A stretch of DNA of 64,000 nucleotides. It comes from Hanleya hanleyi. Taxonomy: Eukaryota; Mollusca; Polyplacophora; Lepidopleurida; Hanleyidae. The DNA lies in assembly GCA_036873755.1 (NCBI GenBank), contig JAVTVY010036975.1, positions 62,001 to 126,000 of the forward strand, given 5' to 3'. Of the stretch, positions 56,165 to 64,000 are shown in pieces. A program made the translations under genes and the position numbers. The notes under the pieces were generated by a model. It saw nothing but the letters and a program-made list of their open reading frames with translations, did not search any database and was not told the DNA's origin. Numbering within the stretch: the stretch's first letter is position 1; the number at the start of each line of letters is the position of its first letter.

Positions 56165-56398
56165 GGAGTGAGTGAGGGAGTGAATAAGATTTAACGTTGT
56201 TTTCAACATTTTTGCAGTCATATCACGACGGTGCCTAACATGTGTCAGGATACGAGAGTGTTCACAGTTCCTATTATCCTGGAAACTGATCAGCCCAGCC
56301 AGTACATCACCCATTCAAGTATTGACCGAGCTCAACGTTGCTTAACTTCGGTGGTCTGACCAGAACCGGTGTGCCCAACGTAATACGCCGTACCTGGA
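56165..56398 (-). mobile_element. 5S rRNA-derived SINE
   Basis: Read on the minus strand, the head contains CACCGAAGTTAAGCAACGTT and GGTCAATACTTGAATGGGTG. These are the 5S rRNA internal promoter (A box, intermediate element, C box), diverged from functional 5S. A body follows, then a tail with GTCGTGATATGACTG, ATGTTGAAAACAACGTTAAA and CACTCCCTCACTCACTC. This is the 5S-headed SINE plan known from molluscs. It interrupts the 55-58.5 kb satellite. Confidence 0.8.
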
Positions 56399-58761
56399 AG
56401 GAATGTACCTATAGTCAAGGGTTAAAGCGGCGTTAGGGATGAGTGTCAAAGCGGGGGCTTGCGGTTAAGTCGCCGCTTTTATCACACTAGGGCTCATTTC
56501 TTATATCAAAAGTATGTATTGAAACCGTTGTCCATCAAAGTGTATCGCGCTGATGGGGGATGTACACAATGACAAGTATCGAAAGCGGTAGGGAGAGAAG
56601 GTACAACAAGTCGATGATCGAACGGGTGTTCGGCAGAAATTGGCAAGCACTCGAGTGTCAAAGAGGTGATAGGGATGAATGCATAAGTAGTTGAGTGTCA
56701 AAGGGTGTTAGGATGGAATATCCATGCAGTCGAAAGTCACAGCGGTGATGTTGGGGAGGAATGCATAGTCGAGTGCCTACGCGGTGTTAGCGAAGAAAGC
56801 GGTTTTAGGAAGGAATGAGCATGTAGTCGATTGTCAATGCAATGTCAGTGAGGAATGCGCATGTGGTCGAGTGCCATATCCGTGGAACGGAGAAATTTAC
56901 AGCTATTCGAGTGTCGAAACGGTGTTAGAAGGAATATACCTGTTCTCAAAGCGGTGTTGGAAAGAAACGCTAATGTATTCTAGTGTAAAAGCGGTGTAGA
57001 CGAACGTTAAATCTGTGTGAGGGAGAAGTCAAAGTTGGGTTAAGGCTTATGGTTATGTCCCCTCTATTATCAACGTAAGGCTGATTTCAGTTACAAAAGT
57101 ATGTAATAATAACGTTTTATCCATCAGATTGTAGTGAGTTTATAGAGGAAAGTTCATGGGGAGTGTCAAAGGGATGTTATGGAGGAATGTTCTTGTAGTC
57201 GAGTGTCAGCAGCGGTGATGGGGAGAAATGTACATGTAGTTTAGTGACAAAACGGTGTTAAGAAGGAAGGCGCTAGTAGTGGAGTGTCAAAGGGATGTTA
57301 TGGAGGAATGTTCCTATAGTCGAATGTCAGTAGCGGTGTTGGAAAGAAATGTACATGGTATTGAGGTATGCAACGGTGTTAGGGAGGAACATTAGAGTAA
57401 GAGCCTCCTCTATTATCACGTTGTGGCTCATTTCGGGTATCAAAAGAATGTGGTGAGAACATTTTCTCCACCAAGCTACAGTGTGATTATAGAGCAATGT
57501 ATATGAAGGAAAGTATCAAAAGCGCGACAAGACAGAGTATATATACGTGTAACAAGGGAGGAATGTACATCTAGTCAAGTGTCAAAGTGGAGTTAGGGAG
57601 GAACGTGCATGTAGTTGAGGGTCAAAGCGGATTCGGCTTCGGCCTTAGGTCGCCTATATTTTTGCCTTAAGACTCATTTCTACTATCAAAAGTATGTATT
57701 GAAACCATCGAAGTGTATCGCGCTTACCGAGGAATGTACACCTAGACATGTATCACAACAGTTAGGGCTATTAATGCACAAATATTCGATTGTCAAGGTG
57801 GTGTTAGGAATAATGCACAAGTAGTCGAGTGTCAAGTGCGTTTTAGGGAAGAATTCAGAAGTAGTCGAGTTTCAAGGTGCGTTAGAAACGAATGCCCATG
57901 TAGTCGAATGTCAAAGGAATATCATGTAGTCGATTATCAAAGGATTTACATATAGTCCTGTCCCAAAGACGTTTTATGAAGGAACGAGCATGTAGTCGAG
58001 TACCAAAGATGTGTTAGAAAAGTGCACATATGATCGAGTGTCAAAGCAGTGCTAGGGTGAAATGTACATGTAGCCGTGTGCCAAAGCGGAGTTCAGGAGG
58101 AACATACACGTAGTTAAGTGTGAAAGCGGTATCAAGCAGGAATGTACAAGTAGTGAACGTGGCGTGAACATCTATAATAAAGACGTTGCTGAGATATAAA
58201 TCATCACAAGGATCAATTTGGGTGTTTATGATGTTTCTGGAAATATTCTTTGTTATATTTGTCAGTGGAGGCATACGGCTTGTCAATACACAGACATCTT
58301 TTTTCGCCGCCCTTGTTATGTTGCGTTTAATTTATTATGTTTACGGGTCTCTTCTGTTATCAGGTTAAGCTCATATCACCTATCAATTCCTGTAATGATA
58401 ACGTTTTCGCCATCAAACCGAGGCGCGCTTATGGAGAAATGTACATGGATACAAGTATCAAAGCGTGATTTGGGAGATTAATGTACATGTTGTCGAATGT
58501 CACAATTTATATCGTGGAACGCGGTCCATTTTTCACACTTGCTCGGCCCCATTGGGACGTTTTGCAGCCATATGTTGTTGTTCTTTTTTTTTCGGGCGGT
58601 TGAAAGCTCACGCTTGCTCGGTCCTTTTGAACCGTACAGTAAATTTCTTTCGTCCGCGGTTCGAATAAAGGTTTTCGCCGACCAATGGCGGAGGTGGAGA
58701 GCTCGGCTGTGTCAAGCGTTTTTGACTGTTACCGAGCTGAAACGTTTCATGAGCTACTCAC

Positions 58762-58960
58762 TACTTTCGTCGACATCGGAGCGTTTTGGTTCAAACTGGT
58801 AACCCTGTAAATCTTCATTTGTCTCTTCGTCAGACCTTGAAGTCAGGCTATCCTCCTTGTACGTCGCCATGTTTACATGTTTACTACGCTTTCTAACTCC
58901 ACGAAGTAGAGAGCTCCGAGGTGATACAACGTCACTGCTTTGATGTGAGATAGCCAACAT
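58762..58960 (-). CDS. Candidate first exon of an acidic YQFEP-motif protein
   Basis: Minus-strand open frame from ATG 58960 (GCCGCCATG context) or, more likely, ATG 58870 (AACATGGCG), to donor GTGAGT after 58762. The shorter product begins MATYKEDSLTSRSDEETNED and ends with YQFEPKRSDVDESS. Acidic N-termini with a Y-x-FEP motif are common in predicted 'P2X purinoceptor 7-like' proteins carrying the intracellular ballast-type zinc domain. That link is from memory and is weak. The region is locally GC-rich, fitting a promoter-proximal exon. No following exon is visible to the left. Confidence 0.3.
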
Positions 58961-59109
58961 GGCGGCGGCCGGGGAACAATAATACAACGGAGATAACTTC
59001 TTTCCTACTCGGTGCAATAAAATCCCCAAAAATATTTGTTGCTGCTGTTTGATACTTTCAATGTAGTTCTTTCCCACAGAGCGCATGTTGCCTCAGCCTT
59101 TACGTTCAC

Positions 59110-59158
59110 TTTTATGGACGACGGCTGAATTATGAATGACGGACCAGACGCTTATAAT
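59110..59158 (+). mobile_element. Terminal 49 bases of the same retroelement 3' end
   Basis: TTTATGGACGACGGCTGAAT and onward to CCAGACGCTTATAAT matches the last bases of the copies at 55.9 and 3.8 kb. It is a severely truncated insertion next to the YQFEP-motif exon. Confidence 0.5.
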
Positions 59159-60219
59159 AAATAAATATTCACAGTACTAATTGCTACGAATGGGTATCCA
59201 GGCTGAATTAGTTGTATGTACATGTAGTGCAGGGTTTAAGGTATGCATAGTACCCATTATGCTGTCTGTCGAAGATTATGCAATTATTGATCTAACATGA
59301 CCAGCTATAATGTAAAACAGCTCAGTTCTAGCAAATGCCCCTTTGAATTTGACGAATGGCATTTACCAAGTTGAGCAAGATTTCGGATAACTCCATATAT
59401 CCGGTATCTTGAATTTCTCAATTATTTTTATAGCCGATGATCATACGAATACAGCCGAACTAGGCACATAAATAAACAGATCGATCTGTTCTGTGAATAG
59501 GCTTGGTTTTCAGAAATTGATACTTACAGCTTCATGTAATCAGAGTACCTTGAGTCTCGTATGAACACACAATGTCACCATTTTGAATTCAACAATTATA
59601 TTCAAAGTTGAAGATTATGCCAGCAAAATAAAAATGGGCATAATTTGCTGGGCTACGGTGTAATTCTGTTCAATATAAAGTGATCGTAACCCCTCAAGTA
59701 AAGTTTACATCAAATTAAAGACCATTGGAAACAGTGTCTGAAAATAGTTTTGTCATTTTTTACGATTTTATTACACAGAATAAACTGCAAATAAAGCATG
59801 AGATTATATGGTGGTCTGTTGTGATCATATCTAGACCCGGTGACGTCACACTGCCTTAATACCATTTTTTAACTTTGTATGCACTTTCTAATACTTGACT
59901 CAAACTTAAAGGTGTGTATACTTTGAGTTTCAACACAGACCTACTGTTCCAATGTGCATGTTTCATCAAAATCGAGGAAATTAAATGCAAGATTCAAATT
60001 GACTTGGTGCTTATGAGTTACCATACAAAGTTAAGTACCTTTTGCTCGGTTATAAAAAAATCGTACAAATGAAGTAAAAATATATTTGGATAGAGTTGAA
60101 ATTTGTCTTTCGTTTGAACTTCACTTCGTCGGAGGGGTTACTATCACTTTAAACAAGTTTGTATTTTGCCTAAATATAATGCCTTGCATTATACGAGTAA
60201 CATGGAAAAAAAAGATGAT
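59159..60219. other. No gene seen
   Basis: AT-rich DNA before the 190-bp array. A stretch near 59578-59650 (CACCATTTTGAATTCAA, AAATGGGCATAATTTG) weakly resembles the array unit and may be its eroded edge. Confidence 0.4.
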
Positions 60220-61450
60220 TTTCCAAATGACTCCACTGTGAACTTAACCATCATTTTAAATCTGAATTTGAGCGATATGCAAGAGGAGACTAAGCAAATA
60301 GGCTCAAAATGGGCAAAGGGTATTTGGCTATGATGTGAGATGCTTCGATTTTGATAAATTTGCGCAATCAACTAAGAATAAAGCCTTGATCTATACGAGC
60401 AACATGGAAAAGCAGGAGTTTCAGACGACCCCACACGGCTGCCATATTGGATTTGACCATCATATTCTGATCTTCGGGATATGTAAATAGATTCAAAATA
60501 AGCACAAGATGTTAGGTTATGCTTAAAGATCCCACAGTTTTGATAAATTTGCCCAGTGTTCTATGCATTGAATTATACGAGCAACTTGAAAAATGATTTT
60601 CAGATTATTTCATGTGGACGCCAGTTTGAATTTGACCATCAAATCCTGATCTTAGGGATATGTACACAGCTTCACAATGGGCATGAAATATTAGGCTATG
60701 GTCAGAGATTCCTCAGTTTTGATAAATTTGCAAAATGAGGTAAGAGTAATGCCTTGAACTATGCGTACAACAGGAAAGAGTGTGATTTTCAGATGACCCC
60801 ATATAGCCGCCAGTTTGAATTTGACCATCAAATCTTGATCTTAGGGATATGTGAATAGATTCAAAATGGACGTAAGAGTCCAGGTTATGCTTAAAGATCC
60901 TTCGGTTCTGATAAATTCGCCCAGGGATCTAAACATAATGCATTGAACAATACGAGCAACATGAAAAGGTAAGATTTTCAGATGACCTCATATGGACGCC
61001 AGTTTGAATTTGACTATCAAATCTTGACCTTAGGGATATGTATACAGCTTCAAAATGAGTGTAAGATATAGGCTATGGTCAGATATCCCTCAGTTTTGAT
61101 AAATTTGCAAATGAGCTACGAGTAATGCCTTGAACTATGCGAGCAACAGGAAATAGTGTGATTTGTTTTTCAGATGACCCCATATGGCCGCCATTTTGAA
61201 TACGACCATCGAATCTTAATCTTAGGGATATGTAAATAGATTCGAAATGGGCATAAGATGTCAGGCTATGCATAGAGATCCCTAGGTTTTCAAAAATTTG
61301 CTTGGGGATCTAAGGATAATATCTTGAACTACACGAGAAACATGAAAAAGTGTGATTCTCAGATTACTCCAATTGTCCTCCATTTTGATTTAAACCATCA
61401 TGTTTCAAGCTGAAAATTAAACAAATAGATTCAAAATAGGCGTGAGCTAA
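60220..61450. repeat. Satellite-like tandem array, about 190-bp units, seven copies
   Basis: The motif GACCCCATATGGCCGCCA followed by TTTGAATTTGACCATCAA recurs near 60228, 60427, 60605, 60795, 60984, 61177 and 61364. Each unit also has GATCTTAGGGATATGT, TTCAAAATGGGCATAAG, TTTTGATAAATTTGC and ATACGAGCAACATG. A single related unit sits inside the repeat at 13.87-13.97 kb. Confidence 0.85.
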
Positions 61451-62077
61451 GAATAATGCCTAGTACCAGAAAAAAACATGGTGGTTAATCACTAGAATTA
61501 TGGAAACGGACTCAAAATTAGTACAACATAGTATTCCAAAACTTCGGAAAGACTTGGCTCTCGATTTTCAATCGTTCTGGTGACACCGCAGAGTTCGAAA
61601 GAGCCTTAAATTTCCGAACCCTGTATCACACACGCCAGAAACTCAAACACTACTTCAAATTCAGGAAGAAAAATTGACACCAAGAATTTTCTTGATCAGA
61701 ACGGTCCAATCTCTAAGTAAAAGCACGTTGCCAAAAACTAACAAAAACGCTCAGACATATGACCCTACAACATTCATCTTAAAATTCACCCCGTAGATCT
61801 ACTTTTAAATTGTTTTAAGGCCCATGACTTGGTCATCTTTGCATCTTATTTACGTTGAAATAACCTCAAAATGTCCACAAATTGCCAAAGATGTATTGAT
61901 ATCCATTCCTACCTTGAACCATACTGCATACAAAGTAATGAACAAACAGCACAATATATATGAAGTAAAACAGAATTTTCTCTAATTTTAAACCTCATTT
62001 GACTCCTAAAGTGGCCCAAAATGACCTCAATTCCAATAATTGATGAGTTAGCCATACCTCTTAAGAATACTGAGACG

Positions 62078-62905
62078 TCCTGCAGACACTTTTACACACC
62101 CTCTAGAGTAGATTCTTGGTATGTGCTTTAGAATAGGTTAACCAGAAGACTATTCTGTGAAGTCATGTGACGCAGTCAGTATGTCGGCACCTCTTCCCAC
62201 TACCCTTATATGTGTTGTAATTTATACAGCTAAAAGTATGCCTTATAGCTATGGTAATGCACATATTTGTTGAGAATGCATTTCTTACGGATTCCAAAGT
62301 TTTAATTGTGTTCACTATAATTCTGTAGTTTGTGAAGATATTCGAATTTAAAAAAATAATTTAAAACAATGAACCCTATTTTTAAATCGATATTTATTAA
62401 AAAGTATTCAACTAATCGTAACTTACTTCATCATTTCCTGTAGAAGACAACTCCAACAGGAAATCAATGTCTCATTTTTGGAAATTTTGGTCTATTTTTT
62501 ATTTCATTGAAATTTAATTCAAGTTCGAAGTTCAAAACTGCGAGTTGCGCGAATTTGTAAAGAATTATTCCATTAAATGTCAATAGAATGAGAACTAAAT
62601 CAAAATTGATAAAACTGAGACATGGATTTCCTGTTGGAGTTGTCTTCTACAGGAAATGATGAAGTAAGTTACAATAAGCTGAATATTTTTTTCAAAATAG
62701 CATTTTGAAAAGTTGAATTAAATTTTATATTATTTTTTTTTAAACCTTCACAGCCTACAGATTTACATCGAACAAATTTATATATTTAAAATGGTTAAGA
62801 AATGCGCTTTCAACAAATATATACATTACCTTAGCTATGAGGCATACTTTTAGCTGTATAAAGACAATTCCTAGAGGGGTGTAAAAGTGTGTGCAGGAGG
62901 CCAAA
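62078..62905. repeat. Foldback element, about 830 bp
   Basis: The outer ends CCTGCAGACACTTTTACACA and CTAGAGGGGTGTAAAAGTGT are inverted. Inner parts also pair: AGCTAAAAGTATGCCTTATA with GGCATACTTTTAGCTGTAT, and TCATTTCCTGTAGAAGACAA with TTGTCTTCTACAGGAAATGA. The arms are about 300-390 bases around a spacer of about 150 bases. No coding content. Confidence 0.85.
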
Positions 62906-64000
62906 GTGACTTTATAAATGTATCATTTTATACCAGATGTATGCCGTCGTTTATTAGTAGTGAAACAAACTGTGAATTGCGTGGGTCGAAACAAGATAGT
63001 GTGATTATGTGACGAGTTCAATCACTTCGTAAACATTTACTGCTGAAGCTGGTTAAGTTGTTATCAGCTAGCATCTTCGCTAAGTGTTTTCTAGTCTAGT
63101 TTGCGTTCCAGCGATTCTAGTGCTCAACAGAAAAGTATACACTTTAAAGTGGCGGAACTAGCGCCAGGTTTTCAAGAAGTATAGACATAGGCACAATCAA
63201 ATTGTATTTTGAGTCGATACGATAGTGAACATTGTAACACTAGCTCAGATGAGCTATTAAATCGACCAGGGCTAATAAAAATAAACATTTGGGATACAAA
63301 ATATACATCAAAGTGATAAAATTACCTACAATCGGAATATGTACAATTGGCGCAGTTCCATTCTTTTAAAAATGTTTATATTTTCACATATATCTCGAAA
63401 ATCTTTTAGTTTAGAGGCAGAGTCCGGATTTATCCACTTTCGTTAAACCGGAGAGAGTGATAGCAACCACCATGCTTAATCAATCCCGAGGGTCTGCTGA
63501 TAACCCCTAGGCTTGTTGTCACTTCCTCAGACCGCGCGGGGGTCATACAGGGGTCATCAAGTGCACATGGGGTCATTTTGGGGACAAATAAATAGGAAAA
63601 TGACATGAACAAATGGTATACATATTTTCTGACTTTCCCTTGACATGAAGACTTGATAGATGCAGCGTATACAAGACGATAGGTATATCTGTGAAGTTGT
63701 TTCAACAATTACTGGATGATACGCCACCTGGGGAATCATAAATCTTCTACTGCAGTCGGCGTTAGTGCGTTATCTTTGCAAAAATTGCATAAAGTCATTT
63801 ATTTGACTAAAGAGTGAAATGGACGATGGGGCGCTAATTGGTTTGGTTTTCATATACGTAATATAAATCAAAATGAAATTAGTATTGCTATTGTACAATC
63901 TTTAGACAGGATTATCTACCCCTGCTTCACAGTTCATCGATCATTCCTTGTCGATGCCGAGCCATAGTCACCACGTGCCCGCTGCAACTATCAAACATCT
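62906..64000. other. No gene seen to the right edge
   Basis: Two overlapping minus-strand frames (63430-63739) without recognisable features. No repeat of note. Confidence 0.5.

Larger units (their letters stand above)
55090..58500. repeat. Degenerate satellite with higher-order structure, interrupted by two insertions
   Basis: Low-order units of about 40-50 bases read roughly AGGAATGTACATGTAGTCGAGTGTCAAAGCGGTGTT. Superimposed is a longer unit with CTCATTTC, GGTATCAAAAGTATG and CCATCAAAGTGTATCGCGCT, recurring near 55230/55960, 56490, 57070, 57430, 57670 and 58370. The retroelement (55241-55950) splits one long unit and the 5S-SINE (56165-56398) interrupts another. No gene is supported. Confidence 0.75.

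Noticed and set aside
56335..56376. Functional 5S rRNA gene
   Set aside because: Only the internal promoter half of 5S is recognisable, with many changes and a long unrelated body, so it is a SINE head.

Overview
The window looks like nuclear DNA from a mollusc, most likely a bivalve or gastropod. It is AT-rich, coding is split into short exons with GT/AG introns, and repeats dominate. Mollusc-type signals include the AAAGGGAGGTAACTC motif (23165, 23312), 5S-rRNA-headed SINEs with the tail found in molluscan SINE families, and GTGAGTGAGTGA-type SINE ends. No bacterial-style operon, CRISPR array or ribosome-binding-site pattern is visible. Coding sequence is a small part of the window, and nearly every short open frame is chance or repeat-derived.

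I can support three spliced genes and some fragments. (1) Minus strand, 14851 to 7593: a secreted protein with a signal peptide, a dibasic linker, a follistatin/agrin-type Kazal domain and a roughly 105-residue Cys-bounded domain. All its introns are phase 1, and its 3' end was not found. (2) Minus strand, about 25.1 (possibly 25.9) to 22.98 kb: a coiled-coil protein with a C-terminal BEN-like domain. (3) Plus strand, TATA box at 40269 to stop at 48839: a secreted, heavily N-glycosylated 728-residue protein of no family I recognise. It has an RQKR processing site followed by a hydrophobic segment, long helices and two Cys-bounded C-terminal repeats. One of its exons (44666-44818) has no start-initiated open frame in the coding frame and was found by splice sites and phase. 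A short minus-strand exon at 1937-2047 carries the same hydrophobic segment plus GC-x-YY-x-S-x-CR motif, which suggests a second family member running off the left edge. A further candidate first exon (58960-58762, minus) encodes an acidic YQFEP-motif protein.

The rest is mobile and satellite DNA. There are decayed non-LTR retrotransposons at 16.2-17.4, 37.1-39.9, 41.9-42.2 and 42.65-43.1 kb. An RT C-terminal tail with its 3' region lies at 55.24-55.95 kb, and 5'-truncated copies of that 3' region occur at 3.8, 12.5, 30.0 and 59.1 kb. There are two 5S-derived SINEs, two related SINEs sharing the tail, and TIR elements at 11.6 and 31.1 kb. Foldback elements lie at 18.3, 21.9, 43.2, 51.9 and 62.1 kb. 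Tandem arrays include an 18-bp minisatellite of about 74 copies (35.3-36.6 kb), a 39-bp array of 8 units (32.9-33.2 kb), satellites of about 185-190 bp (27.3-28.1 and 60.2-61.45 kb) and a degenerate higher-order array (55.1-58.5 kb).

The two most gene-like secreted proteins (Kazal gene and 728-residue gene) are on opposite strands about 25 kb apart and show no evidence of co-regulation. The most interesting biology is the uncharacterised RQKR-processed secreted helical protein family and the unusually dense foldback and palindromic repeats.
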